From positions 496,001 through 560,000 of the forward strand of contig NZ_MIJZ01000001.1 in NCBI RefSeq assembly GCF_001730285.1: a stretch of DNA of 64,000 bases. Reading direction: 5' to 3'. The position numbers were made by a program, and so were the translations under genes. Below the pieces are notes generated by a model. It ran no database searches. It saw only the letters and a program-made list of their open reading frames with translations, and was not told the origin of the DNA. Within the stretch, counting starts at the first letter, position 1; every line of letters begins with the position of its first letter. Below, one piece after another: positions 24,610 to 33,538 of this stretch. The DNA is from Enterococcus ureasiticus. GTDB taxonomy: Bacteria; Bacillota; Bacilli; Lactobacillales; Enterococcaceae.

Positions 24610-26070
24610 TTATTGTAACTTGGCTAAAATACGTTCCACTATGGTATCAACTAACTGCTCTTCATTAATAGAAGACGAATTATTCGAAGCGCTAGGCTCT
24701 TCTCTTAAATCCTCAAGTTCACGAACACCATACGCGATTCTACGAATATTGAACAAATTTTCTGGACTGATATTATCGGAAGTTGAGCTTCCTCCGACAG
24801 CACCACAACCTAAAGTTAAAGCTGGAGCCATATTCGTTGTAGCGCCAATACCACCAAGAGCACCTGGCGTATTCACTAAGACTCTTGAAACTGGTTTTTT
24901 CAAACCAAAAGCGCGAATGATAGTATCATTTTGCGAATGGATCATCATTGTATGACCTGCGCCTTCATGATGAAGGATATCCATGGATAACGCACATGCT
25001 TCTTCCCAGTTTTCAACTGTATAAAAAGCTAAAATAGGTGCTAGTTTTTCACGTGAGTAAGGTACTTTATGACCGACTTTTGTCTCTTCAGCAATCAATA
25101 CTCTAGCATTTTTTGGAACAGACAAGCTTGTTAATTGGGCAATTGCTTGAACAGATTTCCCAACGATTTGCGGATTCATGCTCCCATTGGGACGCATAAT
25201 GTATTTTTCCAACTGTGCTGATTCAGAAGGTGATAAGAAGTAAGCTCCTTGCTTTTTCAATTCTGCGATAACAGCAGCTTTATTGCTTGTTTCAACAATG
25301 ATTGATTGTTCTGAGGCGCAAATCGTACCATTATCAAACGTTTTTGAATCCATTATGCGTTTGACTGCTAATGGGATATCAGCACTTTTTTCAATATAAG
25401 CTGGACCGTTACCTGGACCCACTCCAATGGCAGGTGTTCCAGAAGAATAGGCAGCCTTGACCATTGCAGAACCACCTGTTGCTAGAATCAGCGATGTATA
25501 ATCGTGTTTCATCAACTCAGCCGTACCTTGCATTGTAGGTTTGACCATACAACTAATGGCGCCCTTTGGACAGCCAGCCTTTTCAGCCGCCTCAGAGATA
25601 ATCTTGATTGTTTCCAAAATTGCATTCAATGCATTGGGATGAGGAGAAAAGACAATCGCATTGCCCGTTTTAATTGCAATCAACGCTTTATAAATGACAG
25701 TTGATGTCGGATTTGTTGATGGGATCAACCCTGCGACAACCCCTACAGGCACTGCAACGTCGATTACTTTTTTCTCACTGTCTTCATTTAAAATGCCAAC
25801 TGTTTTCATATCTTTGATATAATTCCAGACAAATTTTGACGCAAAACTATTTTTTACAACTTTATCCTGCCAGATACCAAAGCCCGTTTCGTCACTCGCC
25901 ATTTTTGCTAATTTCTCACGCGCCTCATAAGCTGCTGTCGCCATTGCTTCACAAATTTGATCGATTTGCTCTTGCGACATCTTTGCCAAAATTTGTTGTG
26001 CTGACTTTGCAGCACTTAGTAGATCTCTCACTTCTTGGATAGATGCTAAGTCTTTATCAAGAGTTACCAT
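24610..26070 (-). CDS. eutE: Acetaldehyde dehydrogenase (CoA-acylating) EutE
   Basis: A 486-residue aldehyde dehydrogenase of the EutE/PduP type; the catalytic Cys is in NGTICASEQS (about residue 250), and the NAD-binding region PSTNPTSTVIYKALIA is clear. It turns acetaldehyde into acetyl-CoA inside the compartment. At the C-terminus, after a Ser/Asn-rich linker, stands EEQLVDTIVERILAKLQ, which looks like an encapsulation peptide; a second, weaker helix is at the N-terminus. A C-terminal tag differs from Salmonella EutE/PduP, where the tag is N-terminal. SD AGGAGG precedes ATG 26070. Confidence 0.95.
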   Translation of the reverse strand: MVTLDKDLASIQEVRDLLSAAKSAQQILAKMSQEQIDQICEAMATAAYEAREKLAKMASDETGFGIWQDKVVKNSFASKFVWNYIKDMKTVGILNEDSEKKVIDVAVPVGVVAGLIPSTNPTSTVIYKALIAIKTGNAIVFSPHPNALNAILETIKIISEAAEKAGCPKGAISCMVKPTMQGTAELMKHDYTSLILATGGSAMVKAAYSSGTPAIGVGPGNGPAYIEKSADIPLAVKRIMDSKTFDNGTICASEQSIIVETSNKAAVIAELKKQGAYFLSPSESAQLEKYIMRPNGSMNPQIVGKSVQAIAQLTSLSVPKNARVLIAEETKVGHKVPYSREKLAPILAFYTVENWEEACALSMDILHHEGAGHTMMIHSQNDTIIRAFGLKKPVSRVLVNTPGALGGIGATTNMAPALTLGCGAVGGSSTSDNISPENLFNIRRIAYGVRELEDLREEPSASNNSSSINEEQLVDTIVERILAKLQ

Positions 26071-26083
26071 TTGTCAGCCTCCT

Positions 26084-26548
26084 TTATTTCTTGTCTTTTT
26101 TAGCATTCTTTTTATTGGTTGTCTTATTTCCCTTTTTTGCATCTTGCTTTACTTCCTTTGGCATTGAATCTGAAATGATTTCTTCCTCAAAAATTTCTAC
26201 TTTCAGCTCTTTCACTTGTGAGACAAGTTGTTCTTCAGTGGTTACGCTTTTCGATTGAGTTACTTCTTTTACAACTTCGTTATCAAGTAAAAGTGTTTGC
26301 GTTGCAGCATCCATTCGAGCAATCACATGGCTTGCACGTAGACAGCCGAGCTTTTCAGCGACCAGTTTCCCAGCATCAACTGCAGCTGTGATAGCTGCAA
26401 CATCACCGACCAGCTCCACAGTGGTGATACCACCTTTGACTTTTTCTGATTTTAACAATGTTACATTGGCAGCTTTCAACGCGGCATCTGCTGCACTGAT
26501 GGCGCCTAAGTAACCAGTTACTTCGATCATTCCTAAAGCTTCTAACAT
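26084..26548 (-). CDS. BMC-H shell protein with lysine-rich C-terminal tail
   Basis: A 154-residue protein. Residues 1-90 are a BMC domain (LEALGMIEVTGYLGAISAADAALKAANVTLLKSEKV), related to EutM. A 60-residue tail follows: an acidic helix (TEEQLVSQVKELKVEIFEEEI) and then a Lys/Asn-rich end (KGNKTTNKKNAKKDKK). The position between eutL and eutE is where Firmicutes clusters have a EutM/EutK-like protein; it lacks the helix-turn-helix of Salmonella EutK. The tail may face the lumen and hold enzymes or nucleic acid; that is inference. It lies 13 bases before eutE. Confidence 0.88.
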   Translation of the reverse strand: MLEALGMIEVTGYLGAISAADAALKAANVTLLKSEKVKGGITTVELVGDVAAITAAVDAGKLVAEKLGCLRASHVIARMDAATQTLLLDNEVVKEVTQSKSVTTEEQLVSQVKELKVEIFEEEIISDSMPKEVKQDAKKGNKTTNKKNAKKDKK

Positions 26549-26566
26549 GGTTGATTTTCACATCCT

Positions 26567-27220
26567 TTAATAAGTAGTTGGATTTTCGGCAACCATTGCA
26601 ATCGCATCTGCAAATGCATCACACGCAGCTTTACATGCTGATTGACTTCCAGTCAGTAAACCACCACCGAAATTCGTTTCAGAAGGCGGTCCAAAAAAGC
26701 TAGCCACTTCAACGTCTGCCGCTTTTAACGCGGCGTCAAGACCGTACATCGCTTCTAGAGGTGGTGCGATTAAGTATGCTAGCGCAGACCCTTCTTGAAT
26801 CGCTGCTTCTCTCGATAAATACGTTCCTGTTCGTGAGACACAATGTGCAAAATAAGGAATCGAATTATCTTCATTCGCACTATAAAAACTTGACCCATTT
26901 TCGATTTCCTGAACCGCAACCGCTAAACCACTTTTAACTTCTGCCGGACTTGGTCCAGCTAATATCCCAATTACTTCTCCAGCTAACTTGGTTGTTGCGT
27001 TATCTGCTCCGCCATAAAAGCTTTTTGCGTAAACAACTTCTACAGCAGCTGCCTTTGTCGCTTCATCTAATGCAACATATGTCACATCATCACAAGTTGC
27101 AGTAATCAATCCCAAACTACGGTGTTCTGGCCCTAGTCCTAGGGCTTGTGCCATTGAAGGCGCGACATTTGAAATGACTTTAACACTTAGTACACTTGCA
27201 CCTAAACGCTCATTCTTCAT
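26567..27220 (-). CDS. eutL: Microcompartment shell protein EutL (BMC-T trimer)
   Basis: A 217-residue EutL with two BMC folds in tandem (LGASVLSVKVISNVAPSMAQALGL start; EASFFGPPSETNFGGGLLTGSQSACKAA-like end region). EutL trimers have a gated central pore and probably let larger cofactors pass. The gene directly follows eutC by 15 bases. Confidence 0.95.
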   Translation of the reverse strand: MKNERLGASVLSVKVISNVAPSMAQALGLGPEHRSLGLITATCDDVTYVALDEATKAAAVEVVYAKSFYGGADNATTKLAGEVIGILAGPSPAEVKSGLAVAVQEIENGSSFYSANEDNSIPYFAHCVSRTGTYLSREAAIQEGSALAYLIAPPLEAMYGLDAALKAADVEVASFFGPPSETNFGGGLLTGSQSACKAACDAFADAIAMVAENPTTY

Positions 27221-27235
27221 TAGTTGAAAACCTCC

Positions 27236-28153
27236 TTAATTTACTTCTTTCAAATCGATACCAGATTTTTTATGTTCCAGCATTTTGTGGATCAATTCTG
27301 CAATATAAGCTCCCGCTTCAACTGCTGGTGTTCCACCTTTATGGATATTTGAGATTACTGTTCTTCTAGCTTCCGGCATTCCAACGGTCGGTTTATATGC
27401 AATATAAGCACTCATCGATTCCGCTGTAACTAGTCCTGGACGCTCACCGATCAAATAGCAGACCACTTCTGCTCCTGTCAACTCAGCGATTTGATCCATC
27501 GCAGGAACACGAGCATGCTTGATAAAGACAACAGATTCATCATCAAAATCCAAACCGAACATCTTTAACCCTTGCTTGATAGAAGGTAGAATTTCTTTGA
27601 TATTGGCTTCGATGGCCGCTGAACTTAATCCATCACCTACAATAATTTGAACCTTTTGATTCGGTTTTACATTTGCCTTGATTTTCGCTGTATTTTCTTC
27701 ATCAAATTGACGACCTAAGTCTGGACGAGTGACATACTCATCTTTATCTTGGCATTTTGTTGCTACTTCGACAAACTTCATTTCTTTAATCAAAGCATCT
27801 GGAACATATGAAAACACAGCATCTTGTGCAGCCGCATGGTCTGCTCTAAACCGTAACATTGATTGTGTTTTATAGCGTGGACCACTTCTCCATAAACCTA
27901 AACGAGCTGGCGTTTTAGCTTTCATTTTTAGATAGCCTTCTCGATCAACTGGGTCAGGTACTAGAAATTGTTTACGAATATCCACATCTGTTATATCATC
28001 AATCAAACCATCTTCTACTTGTTCCTGGATCGATTCAATCGGGATATGAGGATTTAATTGGTTTGTATTTGTTTCAATGATTGACTTTTTTGTGTCTGTC
28101 ATTTCTTCTAAAATCGAAACGATCATTGACTTGATTTCATTATTATCCACCAT
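27236..28153 (-). CDS. eutC: Ethanolamine ammonia-lyase small subunit EutC
   Basis: A 305-residue EutC. The cobalamin-contact region includes [17 protein letters not shown] and [20 protein letters not shown]. It pairs with EutB in a (B2C2)3 complex that splits ethanolamine into acetaldehyde and ammonia with AdoCbl. The N-terminal 40 residues are variable and helical ([12 protein letters not shown]), the part that in Salmonella EutC serves as an encapsulation signal. SD AAAGGAGTGA precedes ATG 28153. Confidence 0.96.
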   Translation of the reverse strand: MVDNNEIKSMIVSILEEMTDTKKSIIETNTNQLNPHIPIESIQEQVEDGLIDDITDVDIRKQFLVPDPVDREGYLKMKAKTPARLGLWRSGPRYKTQSMLRFRADHAAAQDAVFSYVPDALIKEMKFVEVATKCQDKDEYVTRPDLGRQFDEENTAKIKANVKPNQKVQIIVGDGLSSAAIEANIKEILPSIKQGLKMFGLDFDDESVVFIKHARVPAMDQIAELTGAEVVCYLIGERPGLVTAESMSAYIAYKPTVGMPEARRTVISNIHKGGTPAVEAGAYIAELIHKMLEHKKSGIDLKEVN

Positions 28154-28169
28154 TTATGTTGTCACTCCT

Positions 28170-29537
28170 TTATTTTTTTAGGAATACAGAAGCATCACCA
28201 GCTAAATCGGTCAATTGTCCGTTTGCCATGAAGCCCATTTTTTCCATCCATTCTTCAAATTCTTTGATTGGCCGTTTGTTCAGCATCGCTCGAATCGTCG
28301 CTGTTTCATGAAATCCTGTTGTTTGATAATTCAGCATAACATCATCCCCGTGAGGAATTCCCATGACAAAATTCACACCAGCGGTTCCTAGTAACGTTAA
28401 CAAGTTTTCAGCATCATTTTGATCTGCCTTCATGTGGTTTGTATAACAAACGTCACATCCCATAGAGATACCGGATAGTTTGCCCATGAAGTGATCCTCT
28501 AAGCCCGCACGGATAACTTGTTTCGAGTCATATAAATATTCAGGCCCTATAAAACCGACCACTGTATTGACCATAAATGGATCAAAGCGTTTGGCAAACC
28601 CATAGCATCTTGCTTCCATTGTTACTTGGTCAACACCGTAATGGGCATCTGAAGACAGTTCAGATCCTTGTCCCGTTTCAAAATACATCACGTTTGGTCC
28701 TGCCACTTGTCCTTGTTGCAAAGCAAGATGTTTGGCTTCAGCTATGTCTGTAGCATTAAATCCAAATGCGGTATTCCCCTTTTCAGATCCTGCGATTGAT
28801 TGAAACACTAGACCTGTTGGAGCCCCTTGTCTCATTGCTTCCATTTGTGTTTTAACATGAGCTAAGACACATGTTTGAGTTGGAATTTCCCACTCACTTC
28901 TAAATTCTTCAAATTTCGTTAAAATTCGTTTAACACTTTCAGTGGAATCGTCAACAGGATTCAAGCCAATAACAGCGTCTCCTATTCCATAAGATAAACC
29001 TTCCATCACACTAGCCATGATCCCATCGACATCATCTGTTGGATGATTCGGTTGTAAGCGAACCGAAAAACGGCCTGTTTCACCGATTGTTGTGTTTGCT
29101 GTTTTAATAATCTTGATTTTTTGAGCTGCATAAATTAGATCTAAGTTTGACATCAACTTAGCAACAGCTGCGACCATTTCAGAAGTCAAGCCACGCGCTA
29201 CTTGTTTAATATCATAATCCGTTGTCTTAAAATCTAAGATCCACTCTCTTAATTCTTCCACCGTCCAATGTTTGATTCGATTGTAGGCACGCTGGTTCAC
29301 ATCGTCTATGATGATTCTAGTCACTTCATCTTCCTCATATGGGACGGCAGGATTATTAAATAAATCCTCCATTGTTAGCTGTGCTAAGACAACTTTTGCC
29401 GCCACTCGTTGTTCAGAGGAAACAGCCGCAACACCCGCCAAGCGGTCTCCTGATTTTTCTTCATTGGCACGAGCCATCACATCCATCACAGATTCAAATT
29501 GATAGACTTTACCAAATAATTTTGTTTTTAAAATCAT
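28170..29537 (-). CDS. eutB: Ethanolamine ammonia-lyase large subunit EutB
   Basis: A 455-residue EutB, full length and without gaps relative to the family. It forms the TIM barrel that binds ethanolamine; signature parts are SVRLQPNHPTDDVDGIMASVMEGLSYGIGDAVIGLNPVDDS and CYTNHMKADQNDAENLLTLLGTAGVNFVMGIPHGDDVMLNYQ read in pieces. Catalytic radical chemistry depends on the AdoCbl supplied by the nearby salvage operon. It starts the block downstream of eutA and is followed by eutC after 16 bases. Confidence 0.96.
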   Translation of the reverse strand: MILKTKLFGKVYQFESVMDVMARANEEKSGDRLAGVAAVSSEQRVAAKVVLAQLTMEDLFNNPAVPYEEDEVTRIIIDDVNQRAYNRIKHWTVEELREWILDFKTTDYDIKQVARGLTSEMVAAVAKLMSNLDLIYAAQKIKIIKTANTTIGETGRFSVRLQPNHPTDDVDGIMASVMEGLSYGIGDAVIGLNPVDDSTESVKRILTKFEEFRSEWEIPTQTCVLAHVKTQMEAMRQGAPTGLVFQSIAGSEKGNTAFGFNATDIAEAKHLALQQGQVAGPNVMYFETGQGSELSSDAHYGVDQVTMEARCYGFAKRFDPFMVNTVVGFIGPEYLYDSKQVIRAGLEDHFMGKLSGISMGCDVCYTNHMKADQNDAENLLTLLGTAGVNFVMGIPHGDDVMLNYQTTGFHETATIRAMLNKRPIKEFEEWMEKMGFMANGQLTDLAGDASVFLKK

Positions 29538-29584
29538 GAAATAATAGCCTCCTTATATAGTTTTATAATTAGAAACGCTGTATT

Positions 29585-31012
29585 CTATTCAAACACTAAC
29601 GTTTTTACTACCACGGGTAAGACGCTGCCCTCAATAATGGGCATACCAACATCAACATAATCACCATTTTCAACTTGAATCCCATCAATACAAACAAATG
29701 GATAATTAGGTGGTAAATAATTAAACAAGGCTTGTCCTAACGATTTTGCATTATCTTCTTCTAAGATCACAATCAGTGGGAACTTGTTGACGATCTGTTC
29801 TTCAAAACCGGATACGATGGACTGAGCTGTATCGATTATTTCCTGAAACGTTGGACTGCTTTTTCCTGATAACCCTAAGGCAACAGCTTGATGCTCATTG
29901 TTGACTGAAAACCAATTCAATTTTTCTTTGATGACTGAAACAAATGCCTTTGCTTCACTTTGCTCATCTACTTGAGACATTCTCAGTACAGGAACATTTT
30001 TGATAGGCAAACTCTTTTGATCGTAGGTAATCGTACTGCCGCTAACTTTGGTCGTATGAGAACCAGCACCCACAACTGTCGCACGAATCGTTTCAAGTGA
30101 GACAATCACTTTTTTCTCCTGAAATAGTCGAGAGTCTAAAATTGCTTGCCCTAGTAACACGCCAATATCTCCATATTGAAATGGATCGGAAGGTTTATGT
30201 TGAATGCAATCTGCTACGCCCCCTGAAAAAGATAAACAGTCTATATTAGTATCAAGTTTTAATCCTTTATTGGTTATCAATCGTTCATAATAAGGGTTTA
30301 AATCCCCAATCCCTACACTATTTTCAAGAACTGAAACCAATGTTTGGATGATTGGTTGCACTAATTCTGCTGAAGCGGCCATTCCTTCCTTGATCGACCA
30401 AGTTTCTTTTTCGATGATTTCTTTCAATTTTGGCGCAATATATTGAATCTTTTTCGTTTGAGGATCTAATCGAATTAATCGTCCACCTATATCAAAACAG
30501 GCGGTATCAATTAAATCATCATCTTTAAAAAGAACCAGATTGGTCGTTCCTCCACCAATATCTAGATTAACTACTGATGTATGGTGTTCTTTAGAGTAAA
30601 CTTGCGCCCCTGCTCCTTTACCAGCAATAATACTTTCCAGATCTGGTCCGGCCGTAGCAACAACAAAATCTCCAGCATAGCCGCTCATTGCTTGTAAAAC
30701 AGAGCTTGAATTGTCTTTCCTAGCTGTTTCTCCCGTAATGATCACTGCACCGATTTGTATTTCTTCTTTTTTGATACCTGACTTTAAATACTGTTCATCT
30801 AAAAATGTCTTGATCGATTCAACATCAATAATTCTGTGTTCTTTTAAAGGCGTGAAGATAATATCACTACGGAAAATCACTTCTTTTTTTGTTATTTCAA
30901 TTCTTGGAATTGTGAAAGCTGAAGCCATATTATTCATTGTCAATTTAGAAATTACCATTTGAGTGGTAGAGGTTCCTAAATCGATTCCAACACTTAGCAT
31001 TGATTCAATCAT
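29585..31012 (-). CDS. eutA: Ethanolamine ammonia-lyase reactivating factor EutA
   Basis: A 475-residue actin/Hsp70-like ATPase (SVGIDLGTSTTQMVIS near the start; VVNLDIGGGTTNLVLF). EutA exchanges damaged cobalamin for AdoCbl in EutBC. It is the first gene after the ANTAR-controlled terminator, so EutA and all downstream eut genes depend on anti-termination. ATG 31012 has GGAAGGATG upstream. Confidence 0.94.
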   Translation of the reverse strand: MIESMLSVGIDLGTSTTQMVISKLTMNNMASAFTIPRIEITKKEVIFRSDIIFTPLKEHRIIDVESIKTFLDEQYLKSGIKKEEIQIGAVIITGETARKDNSSSVLQAMSGYAGDFVVATAGPDLESIIAGKGAGAQVYSKEHHTSVVNLDIGGGTTNLVLFKDDDLIDTACFDIGGRLIRLDPQTKKIQYIAPKLKEIIEKETWSIKEGMAASAELVQPIIQTLVSVLENSVGIGDLNPYYERLITNKGLKLDTNIDCLSFSGGVADCIQHKPSDPFQYGDIGVLLGQAILDSRLFQEKKVIVSLETIRATVVGAGSHTTKVSGSTITYDQKSLPIKNVPVLRMSQVDEQSEAKAFVSVIKEKLNWFSVNNEHQAVALGLSGKSSPTFQEIIDTAQSIVSGFEEQIVNKFPLIVILEEDNAKSLGQALFNYLPPNYPFVCIDGIQVENGDYVDVGMPIIEGSVLPVVVKTLVFE

Positions 31013-31031
31013 TTTTTCACATCCTTCCTAT

Positions 31032-31077
31032 AAAAAAGACGCTTAAAAAACCTCTAAAAGAGTTTTTTAAGCGTCTT
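31032..31077 (-). terminator. Regulated terminator in the eutA leader
   Basis: A near-perfect stem of about 15 pairs or more (AAGACGCTTAAAAAAC with GTTTTTTAAGCGTCTT) followed by TTTTTT on the minus strand. Its 5' arm overlaps hairpin P2 of the ANTAR target, so the two folds exclude each other. Confidence 0.92.
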
Positions 31078-31108
31078 TGCTTGTCTAGATAAACCACCTT
31101 GTTTATCT
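31069..31108 (-). promoter_or_regulatory. ANTAR dual-hairpin target (P1 and P2) before eutA
   Basis: P1: AGATAAAC-AAGGTG-GTTTATCT (31087-31108), an eight-pair stem with a six-base loop. P2: AAGC-AAAGAC-GCTT (31069-31082). Both loops have A at position 1 and G at position 4, the known recognition pattern of ANTAR proteins such as EutV. Phosphorylated EutV dimers should hold this form and prevent the terminator. P1 starts eight bases after the eutW stop. Confidence 0.9.
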
Positions 31109-31115
31109 TCTATTT

Positions 31116-32534
31116 TTATTTTTTAAAATAGAAAAATGTTTTTGTACCCCTTTGATCAGAACGCACTTCTAATTTTCCACGTAACTTCTCTTTTACGTAG
31201 CTAGTTACAATTTGTAGACCTAAATTATTTTGTTCCGTATCTTCTTTCTTATAACCAATTCCATCATCTTCGATCGAGATATAAACATATCCATCTTTAG
31301 CGTAGACAGTCACGTTGATCGTTCCGTGACTTTGTCCAATAAATGCATGATCATAGCAGTTTTGGATCAACTCATTAACCACTAAAGCAATCGTTACAAC
31401 AATATCACTTCCCAATATAAGTTGATCATCGATTTCAGCTTTCATCGTAATATGATAAAGTTCTTCATAACAATGATGCATATTTTCTATGACCGAATCC
31501 AAAACTGATTTCAATGAGATATTATCTTCCAATTGTTTTGAAAGTAGCTCATGTGTTCTTGCAATAGCCATGATTCGATAAACACTTTCAGTCAAAACCT
31601 TTTTAGCTTCATCTGTTGAACAACGCCTTGCCTGAATCCTTAAAATTGAAACCACACTTTGCAAATTATTTTTCACCCGATGATGTATTTCTTTGATTAC
31701 TACCGCTTTATCACTAATTTCAGCTTCTTTTTTTCTAACCTCAGTTACATCGTGAATAATCACGATCACCGTTCCTTCTGATTCATCAAAAATATATTTC
31801 ATTTCAAAATATAAATTACCGAATTTGATTTCTTTTTCCATCGAGCCAAGTTTATCGTTACGGGAACGTAAATAGTTCAATTGTTCAAATGTTGACATAT
31901 CCAATGACAAATTATCATAATGCATGCCCAAAATATCATCCAAATAACCAAAACCATGATAGTAGGATTCTGCAGCTCGGTTCATCTGAACTAAATATCC
32001 TTTGCGATTAAAGATCAAGATTCCTTCGTCAATATTATCAGTCACAAATTCTTTAGATGTAATTGATATAGGACTATTCTTATAGCTTTCAGCTTCACTT
32101 TGTTCAACTAAAAATTGTTTCATTTTTTCATCTACTGAATCTTCGACAATTACGACACCGATATTCTTTCGCTGATTACGAATCGGATAAACTCGTTGAC
32201 GTACCATGACATTTTCTTGTGAGCGAGCGAGTAATCCAACTGTATTTAACGATGTTTCAAAGGTTCGATAAACTGCTGCTTCATTTTTACGTTTTGCTTT
32301 TTGTCCCACAATATCCTTAGAGTATAGTGAATTTTTGGAAAGTGGCGGGCGCTGGAACACAACAATCGCATCACCTGTTAATTCATTCATTACATCAATA
32401 AAAACATCATTGTCAGGATATAAATGCCTTAAAAGAATTTTTTCAGCTTGAGAGATCAATTCTTCAATATCCTCCACAGTTAAGTCCGTATATTTACCGC
32501 ATAGTTCATCGATCTTTCTCTTGAAATCAGTCAT
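31116..32534 (-). CDS. eutW: Sensor histidine kinase EutW
   Basis: A 472-residue soluble kinase. Order: an N-terminal sensor domain (about 1-130, including VYPIRNQRKNIGVVIVEDS), a PAS domain (about 160-265, FNRKGYLVQMNRAAESYY), a HisKA_2-type phosphoacceptor box KEIHHRVKNNLQSVVSILRI, and a HATPase (VVNELIQNCYDHAF; YISIEDDGIGY). It senses ethanolamine and phosphorylates EutV. I choose ATG 32534, eight bases inside the end of eutV (translational coupling); the frame is open up to 32567 but that would begin inside eutV without an SD. Confidence 0.92.
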   Translation of the reverse strand: MTDFKRKIDELCGKYTDLTVEDIEELISQAEKILLRHLYPDNDVFIDVMNELTGDAIVVFQRPPLSKNSLYSKDIVGQKAKRKNEAAVYRTFETSLNTVGLLARSQENVMVRQRVYPIRNQRKNIGVVIVEDSVDEKMKQFLVEQSEAESYKNSPISITSKEFVTDNIDEGILIFNRKGYLVQMNRAAESYYHGFGYLDDILGMHYDNLSLDMSTFEQLNYLRSRNDKLGSMEKEIKFGNLYFEMKYIFDESEGTVIVIIHDVTEVRKKEAEISDKAVVIKEIHHRVKNNLQSVVSILRIQARRCSTDEAKKVLTESVYRIMAIARTHELLSKQLEDNISLKSVLDSVIENMHHCYEELYHITMKAEIDDQLILGSDIVVTIALVVNELIQNCYDHAFIGQSHGTINVTVYAKDGYVYISIEDDGIGYKKEDTEQNNLGLQIVTSYVKEKLRGKLEVRSDQRGTKTFFYFKK

Positions 32535-33099
32535 CAGAGACCACAAACATTTCTGCAATTTCTGCAATTGGACATCGTTTATTCATACTCAAATCTCTTA
32601 GTAGCTGATATGCTTGATCTTCTGACATATTCTGTTCGATCATAATAATTCCTTTAGCTTTTTCGATCAATTTTCGCTCAGATAATTTTTTCGTTAATTT
32701 TTCAAGCGAGACTTCATACTCTCTCGTCTTGGTTCCTGTAGCAATTGCTACTTCAACCATCGGAGTTAATGATTTTTCCATGATCGGTTTGATCAAATAA
32801 CCACTGATTCCATATTTTTTTGCCTTCTCAATGTTCTCTTTATCACTATAGGCTGTTAATAAAATGATTGCTTTGGCATATTTTTCAGCTAAAATCTTTT
32901 TGCTCGCTTTCAAACCGTCTAAAAGAGGCATACTGATATCCATAATAACTAGATCAGGGTGATGTTGTTTACAGACTTCGATTGCTTCTATACCGTCTGC
33001 TGCTTCTGCTACTACGTTGTAGTTTTCAGCTTCCAACATTCCCCGGATATCCATTCTTGTAATAGGTTCATCGTCTACAATGACAATTCTTCCGTTCAT
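32527..33099 (-). CDS. eutV: ANTAR response regulator (antiterminator) EutV
   Basis: A 190-residue regulator. The receiver domain (1-120) has the acidic pocket DDE (9-11), phospho-acceptor D54 (HPDLVIMDIS), LLTAYSD and K104 region (GYLIKPI). A linker helix leads to the ANTAR RNA-binding domain (about 130-185, LIEKAKGIIMIEQNMSEDQAYQLLRDLSM). It binds paired hairpins with A-G hexaloops and allows transcription through eut terminators. Two such sites are visible in this window, before eutG and eutA. Confidence 0.95.
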   Translation of the reverse strand: MNGRIVIVDDEPITRMDIRGMLEAENYNVVAEAADGIEAIEVCKQHHPDLVIMDISMPLLDGLKASKKILAEKYAKAIILLTAYSDKENIEKAKKYGISGYLIKPIMEKSLTPMVEVAIATGTKTREYEVSLEKLTKKLSERKLIEKAKGIIMIEQNMSEDQAYQLLRDLSMNKRCPIAEIAEMFVVSDD

Positions 33100-33117
33100 A
33101 ATGGTTCATCCTTTTCT

Positions 33118-33462
33118 TTATGTTTTTGTGATGTGTGTTTCGTTAAACCCTAAAATAGTCCCTAATCCGACTAACACTTCTGATAATGCTGACTCTACCG
33201 ACGAAACATCTCCTGTGATCACAACAGATCCACTAAACCTGTCGATAAAACCAATTTTTATATCTCCTGCTTTTGTTGCAATATCAACTGCGATTATTGC
33301 AGCTTCACTAGGTGTGATCGTTAATATACCGATTGCATTCGTTTCTACATCGATCAACCCTAATTTTTCATAAATTTCTGAATTAGGATTCGCTATAATA
33401 TGTGCCAATGTAATTTGCTTTCCTGGTACATACTCTTGAATCATCCGCTGCTTTTCAGTCAT
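33118..33462 (-). CDS. eutS: Microcompartment shell protein EutS (BMC-H)
   Basis: A 114-residue BMC-H protein of the EutS/PduU type ([27 protein letters not shown]; then [51 protein letters not shown]). The circularly permuted BMC fold has its distinct N-terminal beta-strand lead. ATG 33462 with AGAGGTGA is chosen over the GTG at 33471. The 67-base space after eutG has no terminator. Confidence 0.93.
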   Translation of the reverse strand: MTEKQRMIQEYVPGKQITLAHIIANPNSEIYEKLGLIDVETNAIGILTITPSEAAIIAVDIATKAGDIKIGFIDRFSGSVVITGDVSSVESALSEVLVGLGTILGFNETHITKT

Positions 33463-33538
33463 TAGGCTCACCTCTTTTTTTAATCCATAATATCAAGTTG
33501 GGTTTATTGTTACAACTTATGGTTTACTGAAAACAAAG

